Of a stretch of 64,000 bases of DNA, positions 51,124 to 59,499 are shown piece after piece (positions within the stretch are counted from its first letter, which is position 1; each line of letters starts with the position of its first letter). The notes below the pieces were generated by a model, which worked only from the letters and a program-made list of their open reading frames with translations, was not told the DNA's origin and searched no databases. Where the stretch lies: contig NZ_FRCD01000003.1 of assembly GCF_900142785.1 (NCBI RefSeq), positions 186,001-250,000 of the forward strand, written 5' to 3'. The position numbers and the translations under genes were made by a program. This stretch comes from Chryseobacterium carnipullorum (lineage in GTDB: Bacteria > Bacteroidota > Bacteroidia > Flavobacteriales > Weeksellaceae).

Positions 51124-52044
51124 ATGAAAAAACTAACCTACATTGCCTTATCGTTCTTCTCTGTATGTACGTTTGCACAGGAAGTTTCAAAGGACAGAGT
51201 AAAGACGATCCTTTCAACACTGGCTTCAGACGAAATGAAAGGCCGTGAAATTGGAACACCTGAAAATGACAAAGCAGCCGAATACATCGCAAAGCTATTT
51301 AAGGAAAACAATCTTGAATACTGCACAGGAAACTCTTACCTGATTCCTTTTGACTATGAAGGTAAAAAGGTGTACAATGTATGTGGTATAAAAAAAGGGA
51401 AAACGGATAAGTATCTTGGATTCTCAGGACACTTCGACCATATTGGGATGAGCGACAAAACCGGAGACAATATTTACAACGGCGCAGATGATGATGCAAG
51501 TGGAATTGCCACTTTAGCAGGTATTGCGGATTATTTCAAAAATAAAAAACCTGACTTCTCCATGGTTTTCATCGCTTTCAATGGGGAGGAAAAAGGAATG
51601 CTGGGGTCAAGGGCTATTTCTACAGATGCCAGTTTAGATAAGGTATATAATAATATGACGGCACTTTTCAATTTTGAAATGGTGGCTACCGAATCTCAGT
51701 TTGGCAAAAATGCCCTTTTTATGACTGGCGACGAGTTTTCTGATTTTGATGAACTTTTCAATAAATATGCAGCGAACGGTCTAAAGATAAATCCTGATCC
51801 TTACGCAACTCAAAAATTATTCTACAGATCAGATAATGTAAGTTTTGTAAAGAAAAAGATTATCGCTCACTCATTTTCGACCGTTGATATGACGAAAGCT
51901 TCTCATTACCATAACGAAAGTGACGATGTAAGTGTTGTAGATTTTGATAATTTAACAGGCATCATCAATAATGTTGGAAAAACTCTTGAGAAATTAAATC
52001 CTCAGAATTTTGCACCCCAATATAATGACAAAGTAAAATTTTAA
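51124..52044 (+). CDS. Secreted M28-family metallopeptidase
   Basis: A 306-residue zinc aminopeptidase-like protein. The start is placed at ATG 51124 (MKKLTYIALSFFSVCTFAQ signal); the frame is open further upstream but the extra residues look non-coding. Zinc ligands and catalytic residues of M28 are visible: SGHFDHIG (His103 or His106), GADDDASGIA (bridging Asp122), FNGEEKGMLGS (Glu155/Glu156), and a later HSFSTVDMTKASHYHNESD (last His). It likely removes N-terminal amino acids from extracellular peptides. Intact, with its own terminator. Confidence 0.92.
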   Translation: MKKLTYIALSFFSVCTFAQEVSKDRVKTILSTLASDEMKGREIGTPENDKAAEYIAKLFKENNLEYCTGNSYLIPFDYEGKKVYNVCGIKKGKTDKYLGFSGHFDHIGMSDKTGDNIYNGADDDASGIATLAGIADYFKNKKPDFSMVFIAFNGEEKGMLGSRAISTDASLDKVYNNMTALFNFEMVATESQFGKNALFMTGDEFSDFDELFNKYAANGLKINPDPYATQKLFYRSDNVSFVKKKIIAHSFSTVDMTKASHYHNESDDVSVVDFDNLTGIINNVGKTLEKLNPQNFAPQYNDKVKF

Positions 52045-52060
52045 ATAATTTCCATCATAA

Positions 52061-52086
52061 AAACCGTCGAAATGACGGTTTTTTTC
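52061..52086 (+). terminator. Terminator after M28 peptidase gene
   Basis: AAACCGTC/GACGGTTT, 8-bp stem with a 5-nt loop and T run. Confidence 0.9.
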
Positions 52087-52206
52087 ATACGTATTCTATT
52101 TGTAACTATGAAAAATCAAGCAAGTGTTTGTAACAAAACCGATCAAATTGAAACATATTAATTAAAGTAAAACAGGATTAAGAACGTCTATTCCTTTAAT
52201 TTTACG

Positions 52207-52214
52207 TAATTTTG
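52207..52214 (+). promoter_or_regulatory. -7 element of ABC transporter gene
   Basis: TAATTTTG, 19 nt before ATG 52234; no -33 TTG at normal spacing. Confidence 0.45.
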
Positions 52215-52233
52215 CTATCCAATTTTTCATTGA

Positions 52234-54066
52234 ATGAAACCATTACAAAGAATACTTTATTTCGCGAAACCGCACCAAAAATACCTTTTCGGAAGTATGT
52301 TTTTCAACATACTCTACTCCTTACTCAACATCCTGTCTGTGGGAACCATGCTTCCTATTTTGGGACTGATGTTCGGAACCATTGAAAAACAGGGAAGAGA
52401 GCCGATATGGAATGGCGAACTGGGTACCTATTTTAATTATATAAAAGATAAAGCGTATTACTTTGTACAGATACAAATTGATCAGCATGGTGCTGTTCAG
52501 GTACTTGCAGTGCTGTGTGCAATCACAGGGGTTTCATTTTTACTGAGAAATATTTTCAGATATATCGGGTCTTTTTTATTGGTGAACTACCGTGTGGGGA
52601 TTACCAAAGATCTGCGTACTGCAATGTATAATAAATTTCTTCAGCTTCCTGTTTCTTTCTTTACAGAACAGAGAAAGGGAGATATGATGTCCAGAATTTC
52701 CAATGATATCGGAGGTGTGGAAGGCGGCATCATGGGGGTATTGGTAGATATCATCAATGCTCCGTTCATGATCATCTCTTCACTGATCGCATTATTTTTA
52801 CTGTCTCCTCAGCTGACCCTTTTTTCACTGGTCGTTTTCCCGGTGATGGGCTTGCTGATCTCATGGACAGGAAAAAGCTTAAAAAAACAGGCTCATTATG
52901 CTCAGGCAGAGCTTGGAAATCTTTTTTCGCTGGTAGACGAAACTTTAAAATCGTCTAAAGTAATCAAGATCTTTAATGCAGATAAGATTCTTAAGAACAG
53001 ATTCAACGAAACAACAACCAACTGGCAGAACTTCGCCATAGATATGAGCCGAAAAAGAGAATTGGCCTCTCCTATGAGCGAATTCCTTGGTTCTATTACC
53101 ATTCTTATCATTACGTGGTATGCAGGAACCCAGATCTTAGAGGACCAGACGATGAAACCTCAGGCTTTCCTGGTGTTCATCGGGATGTTCTTCCAGATTC
53201 TTGATCCTGCTAAAAAACTTTCCAGTGCGATCTCTTCTATCCAGGGAGGTATGGCAAGTTTGGAAAGAGTAGCGGAAGTTCTTGATTATGATTTAAAAGT
53301 AGAAGAAATCGCAGAGCCGGTTTCTATCTCTACATTGAGCAACCAGATTGAATTCAAAAACATTGGATTCTATTATGATAAAGACAATGTTATCCTTAAG
53401 AATTTCTCACTGATCATTCCGAAAGGAAAGACGATTGCCCTTGTAGGACAGAGTGGAAGTGGAAAAACGACTATCGCCAACCTTCTGGCTAGATTCTATG
53501 ACGTAAATGAGGGCCAAATCTTAATTGATGGCGTAGATATCAAACATCTAAAATTAAAAGAATACCGCCAGCTTCTTGGAATGGTAACTCAGGAATCTGT
53601 ATTATTCAATGATTCAATATACAATAACATCCTGATGGGTAAGCCTGAGGCTACGAAAGAGGAAGTAGTTGAAGCGGCCAAAATCGCCAATGCCGATTCT
53701 TTCATCACCAATCTTCCGGAAGGGTATGATTCTAATATCGGTGATGACGGGAATAAGCTTTCAGGAGGCCAGAAGCAGAGAGTTTCTATTGCACGAGCTG
53801 TATTGAAAAATCCACCAGTAATGATCCTGGATGAAGCTACTTCTGCCCTGGATACGGAATCTGAAAGATTTGTACAGGATGCTTTGGATAAAATGATGGA
53901 AAACAGAACTTCTCTTGTTATTGCCCACAGATTGTCAACGATCCAGAAAGCAGACTGGATTGTGGTCATGGAAAAAGGAATCGTAGTGGAACAAGGAACC
54001 CATCACGACCTTATCGCTAAGAAAGGAATGTACCACAAACTTGTGGAACTTCAGAACTTTGACTAA
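52234..54066 (+). CDS. MsbA-like ABC exporter (fused permease and ATPase)
   Basis: A 610-residue half-transporter that works as a homodimer. Residues 1-340 hold six transmembrane helices and the coupling helices (VNYRVGITKDLRTAMYNKFLQLP, FFTEQRKGDMMSRISNDIGG). The ATPase has Walker A GQSGSGKT near 403-410, the Q-loop GMVTQESVLFNDS, signature LSGGQKQR near 508, Walker B MILDEATSALD and the H-loop IAHRLSTI. Relatives flip lipid A core or export lipids and peptides; lipid export is likely for this MsbA-like layout. Confidence 0.92.
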   Translation: MKPLQRILYFAKPHQKYLFGSMFFNILYSLLNILSVGTMLPILGLMFGTIEKQGREPIWNGELGTYFNYIKDKAYYFVQIQIDQHGAVQVLAVLCAITGVSFLLRNIFRYIGSFLLVNYRVGITKDLRTAMYNKFLQLPVSFFTEQRKGDMMSRISNDIGGVEGGIMGVLVDIINAPFMIISSLIALFLLSPQLTLFSLVVFPVMGLLISWTGKSLKKQAHYAQAELGNLFSLVDETLKSSKVIKIFNADKILKNRFNETTTNWQNFAIDMSRKRELASPMSEFLGSITILIITWYAGTQILEDQTMKPQAFLVFIGMFFQILDPAKKLSSAISSIQGGMASLERVAEVLDYDLKVEEIAEPVSISTLSNQIEFKNIGFYYDKDNVILKNFSLIIPKGKTIALVGQSGSGKTTIANLLARFYDVNEGQILIDGVDIKHLKLKEYRQLLGMVTQESVLFNDSIYNNILMGKPEATKEEVVEAAKIANADSFITNLPEGYDSNIGDDGNKLSGGQKQRVSIARAVLKNPPVMILDEATSALDTESERFVQDALDKMMENRTSLVIAHRLSTIQKADWIVVMEKGIVVEQGTHHDLIAKKGMYHKLVELQNFD

Positions 54067-54092
54067 TCATTTGATGAATTAAATTCAATTCA

Positions 54093-54440
54093 ATGAATCC
54101 CATACAAGAGTACTTCTACAGAATCGACGAGCCTGAAAGAAGTACTCTTTTGTTTTTACGCCAAAAGATCCTGGAATCCGATACAGAGTATATTACTGAA
54201 ACATTAAGTTTCGGACTTCCTTTTTTTAAGTATAAAAAGAAAATGCTGTGCTACCTCTATTACAGTAAAAAATATAAACAGCATTATGTAAGTTTTTATC
54301 ATGGGGACAGACTTGATCACCCTCTATTGATTCAGGATGGCAGAAAAAAGTTTAAAATACTTCTGATCGATATGGAAGAAGATCTTCCTGTTGAGATAAT
54401 TTTAAACCTTACAGAAGAGGTTAAGAAGCATATAAAATAA
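54093..54440 (+). CDS. DUF1801 (YdhG-like) protein
   Basis: A 115-residue protein. The N-terminal NPIQEYFYRIDEPERSTLLFLRQKIL helix region, the central ETLSFGLPFFKYKKKMLCYLYYSKKYKQHYVSFYHG and the end EILNLTEEVKKHIK match the small DUF1801 alpha/beta fold. Function unknown. It follows the ABC gene by 26 nt and converges on the next gene; a hairpin directly after the stop serves the opposite strand. Confidence 0.85.
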   Translation: MNPIQEYFYRIDEPERSTLLFLRQKILESDTEYITETLSFGLPFFKYKKKMLCYLYYSKKYKQHYVSFYHGDRLDHPLLIQDGRKKFKILLIDMEEDLPVEIILNLTEEVKKHIK

Positions 54441-54471
54441 AAACTGCGACATGGTTTCACCATGCCGCAGT
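54434..54471 (-). terminator. Terminator of the large surface-protein gene
   Basis: ACTGCGACATGG/CCATGCCGCAGT, 12-bp stem with one A-C mismatch, 5-nt loop, U-rich tail on the minus strand. It overlaps the 3' end of the convergent DUF1801 gene. Confidence 0.8.
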
Positions 54472-54494
54472 CATCTTTAAAAACTATTTTTCCA

Positions 54495-56297
54495 TTATTG
54501 TGTGTTAATTCCGCTGAATTCTGCCTGCTTTACGGCCCACGCAATCATATTCGCGAATAATATAGAATTCTGTACCTGCATTCCTCCTATAGCAAACCCG
54601 TTTCCTGCATATCCATACGCTGCTTTCTGCACAGGAAAAAATCCTCCTGAACTTGGTGCTACGAAAGGCTCTATCGTGTTGCTTGGATAAGGACTACCAT
54701 TCGCATTTTCATTACTTAAGAAGCCACCGTCACCAAACCAAATAAAGTTCAGATTGCTGCTTCTCAATCCGGAAAGACCGGTTCTTGCTGTTGTACTGTT
54801 AATAGGCTGCGCATAACTGTAAGGAATAAATCCGCTTGTAAGACCTGACATTCCAACTGTTGTAGAAGCATCTTCACCCCAGTTTTTTCCTCTTACATCT
54901 CCAAAAGGACCGTTAAGTATCGGATCATCCGTATTCGCAAGAGCATATACTGATCCTGCCCCTCCTCCATAGGAAGCTGAAATGGTAGGATCTGAAAATA
55001 TTCCTCTGAATAAGTTCTGTGCAGTTCCTGTATCATCAGTCAAAGCAATGACGATCCCTTTTTTATTAAGATAAGAAGCAATATATCCGGCGTCAGTAGC
55101 ATTAGGAGTATAATTATATCCAATGATGACAATATCCGGCTTATTATTCAGAGCTGTCTGCAGTGCAGCCGAAGAAGGTGAGCTCCCTAAAGAGGTATGG
55201 GTAAAACCTTCATATTTTACGATGCTTGAGGCTGTAGTTCCAAAATTGGCAGGAGAATCCATCAGGCTTCTTGAAGGTCCTGTAAAAGCACTGTATCCAT
55301 AAGCCGTTTCCAATCCTATATGAAGCACTGTTTTCCTGGGAATCACAACAATGATGCTTACATTACATGTTGTAGAAACGCCTCCCTGACTATCAGAAGT
55401 AATGGTTAATGTTTTTACAGCTGTGGAAGATGGTGTTCCTGTACCATTTAAAGTTACATTCTGATTTCCCGTCGCAGTAAATGTTCCGGAGCCACTGAAT
55501 GAAATTCCATCTACCGTATTGGTTGTCATGGTATAACTTCCCAATGAAGAAACATTGACCGGCAATGTAATCGTATTGGAAGAGTTAAGAGCTGTTCCCA
55601 CTTTATATACTCCATTAGGTACCGCACTCCCACAACTCATCGTATAAGTTCCTGCCGGACTGAGAATAGTTATCGATACTGCTGGTGTACAGGTCACATC
55701 AATTCCGTTGGCATTAAGGGATACGTTATCCGTCTGAATATTGACAGGGGTACCCTGACCTGCGATCTGGATGGTTTGCACTCCTGTATTAAGAAAAGTG
55801 CCTGTTCCATAGAAATTATATCCGTTGGGAGTCGTTCCCGAGATGGTATAATTCCCTGCTTTAGTTACGTTTACAGAAATACTAAGGTAGTTTGAGGTGG
55901 TTAATTCCCTGCCTTTTACATAAGCCCCCATAGCTTTGGTATTGGAACAGTCAACGGTAAACACGGCTTTTCCCAATTGTCCGCAGACACTTTTCCATTC
56001 ATCGTCAGCAAAACTCCAGTAGTTAAAGCAGTCTTCAGTAGTATTGTAAATGGTAAGACCATCATCTTTAGGCTTATTAATAACTATTGCATCTCTTTGG
56101 GCTTCAGTAAGGCGGGGAATAAGTATTCCTTTATTATTACCCCCTGAAACTACATCTAAAACAGAATTGGTATTGGGTAAAGAGGTATTAATCCCTACTG
56201 CACCATTATTAGTTTGTGAATAGAACTGTCCAAAAACCAAAAGCAAAGCCAGAAGCAAAACCTTGATTTTTTCTGTTGTAAAATTTGTGTTCATCAT
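54495..56297 (-). CDS. Large secreted protein with duplicated beta module and ThuA/GATase-like end
   Basis: A 600-residue protein. The signal peptide ends VFGQFYSQ, followed by the Bacteroidota start motif GAVGINTSLPNTNSVLDV and GILIPRLTEAQRDAI, also seen in tail-fibre-like surface proteins. Two homologous modules of about 95 residues come next. Module 1 has GAYVKGRELTTSNYLSISV and FYGTGTFLNTGVQTI; module 2 has GVYKVGTALNSSNTITLPV and FSGSGTFTATGNQNV. Each is framed by Cys residues. Residues 325-600 resemble a ThuA-like domain (VLHIGLETAYGYSA, PDIVIIGYNYTP, YLNKKGIVIALTDD). No T9SS C-terminal signal is recognised. It lies next to three regulator genes and is probably controlled by them. Confidence 0.75.
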   Translation of the reverse strand: MMNTNFTTEKIKVLLLALLLVFGQFYSQTNNGAVGINTSLPNTNSVLDVVSGGNNKGILIPRLTEAQRDAIVINKPKDDGLTIYNTTEDCFNYWSFADDEWKSVCGQLGKAVFTVDCSNTKAMGAYVKGRELTTSNYLSISVNVTKAGNYTISGTTPNGYNFYGTGTFLNTGVQTIQIAGQGTPVNIQTDNVSLNANGIDVTCTPAVSITILSPAGTYTMSCGSAVPNGVYKVGTALNSSNTITLPVNVSSLGSYTMTTNTVDGISFSGSGTFTATGNQNVTLNGTGTPSSTAVKTLTITSDSQGGVSTTCNVSIIVVIPRKTVLHIGLETAYGYSAFTGPSRSLMDSPANFGTTASSIVKYEGFTHTSLGSSPSSAALQTALNNKPDIVIIGYNYTPNATDAGYIASYLNKKGIVIALTDDTGTAQNLFRGIFSDPTISASYGGGAGSVYALANTDDPILNGPFGDVRGKNWGEDASTTVGMSGLTSGFIPYSYAQPINSTTARTGLSGLRSSNLNFIWFGDGGFLSNENANGSPYPSNTIEPFVAPSSGGFFPVQKAAYGYAGNGFAIGGMQVQNSILFANMIAWAVKQAEFSGINTQ

Positions 56298-56347
56298 TTT
56301 CGAAATAATTATGTTTGTTATGTTTTGAATGGATTTTTCATCCAGTG

Positions 56348-56355
56348 CAAAATTA
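56348..56355 (-). promoter_or_regulatory. -7 element of large surface-protein gene
   Basis: Minus-strand TAATTTTG, about 50 nt before ATG 56297; no TTG at -33. The palindromic site at 56387-56412 lies about 30-60 bp upstream. Confidence 0.5.
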
Positions 56356-56386
56356 CTATACCAAATTATTTTTCCGTTTAAAAAAA

Positions 56387-56413
56387 ACTACGCAATATTA
56401 CGCGTGAGTAGTA
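56387..56413. promoter_or_regulatory. Candidate regulator-binding site A
   Basis: ACTAC-N16-GTAGT inverted arms enclose a near-palindromic CGCAATATTACG core. It contains GTGAGTAGTA at 56404-56413, repeated in opposite orientation at 57321-57330 in front of the first HTH gene. Confidence 0.45.
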
Positions 56414-56529
56414 AAACTCACTTTAAATCAACACTTTAAAACATTCATGTAAAATAATAGGAGATCATCTGAATTTAATTTTTTCAGATTTAAAATTAAA
56501 AACTATTAAAAAAGAATAAAAGAAAAGGA

Positions 56530-56847
56530 TTATGATTTAAACAGAGTCTTCCATCTTGCAATGGTATTTCTGCTGATTTTGAAATGATTGCCAGTTTCAG
56601 TATTGGTAAGTTTATTTTTGCTTTGATAATCCAGAATCTCAAGGATTGACGGTTCATCATAGGAACGAAGTTTTTGACTTTTAGATAAAACAGTATATTC
56701 CGGCTCGCCAAAGATCAATATATTGAACTTCAACACATCAACCGCTGTATGCAAAGCATCCAGTTTATTCCGGATCACGGGACTATCCATTTTTTCCGGA
56801 AATTTTTCGGTGATGATATCTGTATAAATCATTTTAAAATCTGGCAT
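56530..56847 (-). CDS. Small protein with C-terminal helix-turn-helix
   Basis: A 105-residue protein. Start at ATG 56847; the GTG just before it is also possible. The first 75 residues are charged and helical (DIITEKFPEKMDSPVIRNKLDALHTA..., with hydrophobic FNILIFGEPEY). The C-terminal 35 residues form a helix-turn-helix (TNTETGNHFKISRNTIARWKTLF), the kind used by transposase N-termini and small DNA-binding proteins. It starts 3 bp after the stop of the preceding HTH gene, so the two are co-translated. No transposase catalytic domain exists in the window, so a regulatory role is likely (inference). Confidence 0.7.
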   Translation of the reverse strand: MPDFKMIYTDIITEKFPEKMDSPVIRNKLDALHTAVDVLKFNILIFGEPEYTVLSKSQKLRSYDEPSILEILDYQSKNKLTNTETGNHFKISRNTIARWKTLFKS

Positions 56848-56850
56848 CAC

Positions 56851-57264
56851 CTATGCTTTCTTAATCCATTTATAAAGGGTTGTTTTAGGAATTTTATATT
56901 TTGTAATCACTTCAGCGACCGTCATTTGCCCTGTAATAATCTTATCAAGTATGAAAATCTTAACTTCCTCTGTATAAATACTTTTTCTAAATTCAAGATG
57001 GGAATCTCTTATCTTAATCACTCTGTCAGTTTTGGACGGAGGTGCGTACAAAATAAGATGACCAGTGTAAATTCTAAAAAAATCATACCGAAGAAGCTTA
57101 CTCCATCTCAAGAGTTTATCAGTATCCATGTATTCCTGCTCATACATCGCTTCTATTTCATCTTCAGTACAGTTTAAAAAATTAGTGATTCTTTCAGGAG
57201 ATATCCTGAGCTCTTCTGCTTTTGCCTTCACTAAACTTCCTATATGTATCACTTTTAAATTCAT
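56851..57264 (-). CDS. Protein with two DNA-binding-like domains
   Basis: A 137-residue protein. The N-terminal 70 residues resemble a shortened XRE-type domain common in Bacteroidota (VIHIGSLVKAKAEELRISPERITNFLNCTEDEIEAMY, then DTDKLLRWSKLLRYDFFRIY). After a linker (PPSKTDRVIK), the C-terminal part is a transposase-type helix-turn-helix (MTVAEVITKYKIPKTTLYKWIKKA). First gene of a two-gene unit with the 105-residue HTH protein. The TAGTTTTG element at 57293-57300 and site B lie directly upstream. It likely regulates its own or neighbouring genes. Confidence 0.75.
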   Translation of the reverse strand: MNLKVIHIGSLVKAKAEELRISPERITNFLNCTEDEIEAMYEQEYMDTDKLLRWSKLLRYDFFRIYTGHLILYAPPSKTDRVIKIRDSHLEFRKSIYTEEVKIFILDKIITGQMTVAEVITKYKIPKTTLYKWIKKA

Positions 57265-57292
57265 ACGTGCAGCAAAAGTAACAACAACGTCA

Positions 57293-57300
57293 CAAAACTA
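57293..57300 (-). promoter_or_regulatory. -7 element of the two-gene HTH unit
   Basis: Minus-strand TAGTTTTG, 29 nt before ATG 57264. The -33 position is taken up by site B rather than TTG. Confidence 0.5.
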
Positions 57301-57314
57301 ATGTGCGTCTATAT

Positions 57315-57330
57315 ACGTAATACTACTCAC
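57315..57330. promoter_or_regulatory. Candidate regulator-binding site B
   Basis: ACGTAATACTACTCAC shares TACTACTCAC with site A (opposite orientation relative to its gene) and carries a TACGTAA word. It covers the -33 position of the HTH unit. Confidence 0.4.
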
Positions 57331-57343
57331 CTATGTAAAAAAT

Positions 57344-58336
57344 TTATATTTTAAGGATAAAACTGTTGATATTTGTGTCAGAAGGAATATTCAGTTTCTT
57401 CCGGATTCTGTACTTTTTACTTTCAACCGCTCTTATACTGCTGTTTGTACACTGGGCAATTTTCTTTGTGTCAAAATCAATTTTCATGAGGGCACAGAAG
57501 TACAATTCTGAATCAATAAGATTTGGATTATTGGCTAATATGGCCGGAATAAAATGCGGGAAAAAGACCTGAAACTTATCAAAAAACAGTGGAGAATTGG
57601 TTTCTGCGAGATGATAGATTTCGCGTATGTTTTCTTCTGTAAGATGATGAATGAGCATTTGTTGTTTGAGAAGTTCTGTATTGGTTTTCTGCAGATCTTC
57701 TATGGTAGAATCCTTCATTCTGGTATCTTCAATAAGTCCGTAAATCAGGTCATCTTTCTGAGTGACAAATGAAATGTCCATCACAAATGATATAATGGAA
57801 AACAATATATTCAGGAGTTTCACTGTTATAAAGTCTTCCTGCCGGAAAAATTTGCTTTTAGGCAGAAAATCGAAATCAAAATATAAACAGGTAATAAAGT
57901 TGACACTAATAATCAAAGCCAGAAAAAGAATTGAATAGAAATCTTCTTTATAATTGAAAAAGAAAGGAATAGCAAACAAAAGTGAAAAATAAAAATATTC
58001 TACCCCTGCATTCTTATAAGTATAGATGTGAAAAAAACTGACAATAAATATTAAGAGGACAAAAACGAATATAACACTTGTTTTAAGTGTCTTTTTAAAC
58101 CTGTTGGTCTTTCCCTCTACAGCCATTAAATACAGCCAAAAAAGCGTAATGATCGTAAGAAATGTTGAGATTAAAGCATCTCCAAAAAAAATCACGATAA
58201 ATATGGAGTAAAATAAAAATAACAGAAAGAGAAAAAGAAGATATTTATTGATAAGGTTCAGATAATTGCGTTCATCCTTATCGTGCATTTTTTCTGCCTC
58301 ATCCCCTATCATCCGAAAGAAAAATTTAAAAATCAT
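57344..58336 (-). CDS. Membrane-bound LuxR-type regulator
   Basis: A 330-residue protein. About six transmembrane helices fill residues 28-190 (KYLLFLFLLFLFYSIFIVIFF, TFLTIITLFWLYL, SVIFVFVLLIFIVSFFH, and so on). A coiled-coil linker follows (IEDLQKTNTELLKQQMLIHHL). The C-terminal 60 residues are a LuxR-like helix-turn-helix (LIDSELYFCALMKIDFDTKKIAQCTNSSIRAVESKKYRIRKKL), with VESKKYRIRKKL as the recognition helix. A sensor-regulator that stays in the membrane is suggested. No phosphorylation domain is present. A second ATG at 58312 is possible. An inverted repeat at 58374-58392 lies in its upstream region. Confidence 0.82.
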   Translation of the reverse strand: MIFKFFFRMIGDEAEKMHDKDERNYLNLINKYLLFLFLLFLFYSIFIVIFFGDALISTFLTIITLFWLYLMAVEGKTNRFKKTLKTSVIFVFVLLIFIVSFFHIYTYKNAGVEYFYFSLLFAIPFFFNYKEDFYSILFLALIISVNFITCLYFDFDFLPKSKFFRQEDFITVKLLNILFSIISFVMDISFVTQKDDLIYGLIEDTRMKDSTIEDLQKTNTELLKQQMLIHHLTEENIREIYHLAETNSPLFFDKFQVFFPHFIPAILANNPNLIDSELYFCALMKIDFDTKKIAQCTNSSIRAVESKKYRIRKKLNIPSDTNINSFILKI

Positions 58337-58373
58337 CGTATTCTATTTTATTTTTTTTTAGATAATGCTCAGG

Positions 58374-58392
58374 TTGCTTTACGTACAAGCAA
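58374..58392. promoter_or_regulatory. Inverted repeat upstream of membrane regulator gene
   Basis: TTGCTT and AAGCAA arms around TACGTAC, 38-56 bp before ATG 58336. A possible autoregulatory site. Confidence 0.35.
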
Positions 58393-58790
58393 AGTATTCT
58401 GAATTCATATTAATGCACATCAAATTAAACAGATGGTTTCAGAACGTGGGAATTCGCCTGTTAACTATTGTGAATAAAAATCGTGAAGAGGTGTGTTTTT
58501 TGATAGTATAATCAGTCTTTAAAAAGACTGATAACTCGTATAATTTTTCAGCATAATTACGCAAAAAAATTTATGTTAACTGTCAGATAATGTTAATAAT
58601 TTAAAAAAATATTATGCATAGAATATTAAATTGCAAAAATGTAATTTAATAATTTTCCACGAAGTACTGCAATTATTATAAACCAGAAATCTCAACTATT
58701 CTTAATATATGGTATTTCATAAAAAACCATATCCTTTAGCAATAAAACCGCAATAACGGCCTATCACGGTTTTCGGAAATGATTAAAACG

Positions 58791-58823
58791 AAAAAAGGAG
58801 AAAACTTAATTTCTCCTTTTTAT
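58791..58823. terminator. Terminator of psd
   Basis: AAAAAGGAGAAA/TTTCTCCTTTTT, 12-bp perfect stem with a 6-nt loop, T tracts on both strands. Confidence 0.9.
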
Positions 58824-58841
58824 ATTTTAATTGTATTGGTA

Positions 58842-59495
58842 TTACTCTTTCATTTTGGCAATCACATCCAGACCTCCTTTTGTAATATCTCCGATTTTAC
58901 AAATGATCTCTGTATCCAAAGGCAGGAAAACGTCCATTCTCGAGCCAAATTTAATAAATCCGAATTCATGTCCCGCTTTAGCCTGATCCCCTTCATTACA
59001 GTAGAAAACAATCCTTCTGGCCACATATCCTGCAATCTGTCTGAATACCACTTCATGATTGGTAGGTGTTTTAATGGCTACGGTCGTTCTCTCATTCTCT
59101 GTAGATGATTTTTCATGCCATGCCACCAGATACTTACCCGGATGATACTTTTTGTAGATCACATTTCCGGAAACCGGATATCTGCAGATGTGAACATTCA
59201 GGGGAGACATGAAGATCGAAACCTGAATGGCTTTCCCTTTCAGAAATTCAGTTTCATCCACTTCTTTGATCATTACTACTTTCCCGTCTACAGGAGCAAT
59301 AACGTTTTCTCTGTGTTCCAAAATATCACGTAAAGGAACCCTGAAGAACCAAAACACTAAACTGTAAATAACCAATAATGGCATAATGATCAGTAACGAC
59401 CACATTTTAAGAAAATAAATAGCCAGCACACTGATGATAATAAACAGTATCGTTGCTACGGTAATCGTTCCTTTTGACTCCTTATGTAGTTTCAT
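58842..59495 (-). CDS. psd: Phosphatidylserine decarboxylase proenzyme (short form)
   Basis: Makes phosphatidylethanolamine from phosphatidylserine at the membrane. The protein is 217 residues, the short (Psd type II) form. Two N-terminal transmembrane helices (TVATILFIIISVLAIYFL and LLIIMPLLVIYSLVFWFF) are followed by APVDGKVV and VSIFMSPLNVHICRYPVSG. The self-cleavage site is KFGSRMDVFLP, where Ser becomes the pyruvoyl group. The ATG is 4 nt after the cdsA stop, so the two are co-translated. Confidence 0.95.
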   Translation of the reverse strand: MKLHKESKGTITVATILFIIISVLAIYFLKMWSLLIIMPLLVIYSLVFWFFRVPLRDILEHRENVIAPVDGKVVMIKEVDETEFLKGKAIQVSIFMSPLNVHICRYPVSGNVIYKKYHPGKYLVAWHEKSSTENERTTVAIKTPTNHEVVFRQIAGYVARRIVFYCNEGDQAKAGHEFGFIKFGSRMDVFLPLDTEIICKIGDITKGGLDVIAKMKE

Positions 59496-59499
59496 GAGA

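Larger units (their letters stand above)
58337..58841. other. 505-bp gap upstream of the membrane regulator
   Basis: Non-coding as far as I can see. It contains TTGCTT-TACGTAC-AAGCAA (58374-58392), ATCAGTC/GACTGAT arms (58511-58532), an ATATGGT/ACCATAT hairpin (58707-58732) and the psd terminator. It may hold the regulator's promoter and possibly a small RNA; no clear TAnnTTTG with -33 was found. Confidence 0.45.

Noticed and set aside
56530..57264. HTH gene pair as an insertion sequence
   Set aside because: No DDE or other catalytic domain, no terminal inverted repeats or target duplication around the pair; both ends lie in regulated-looking intergenic DNA.
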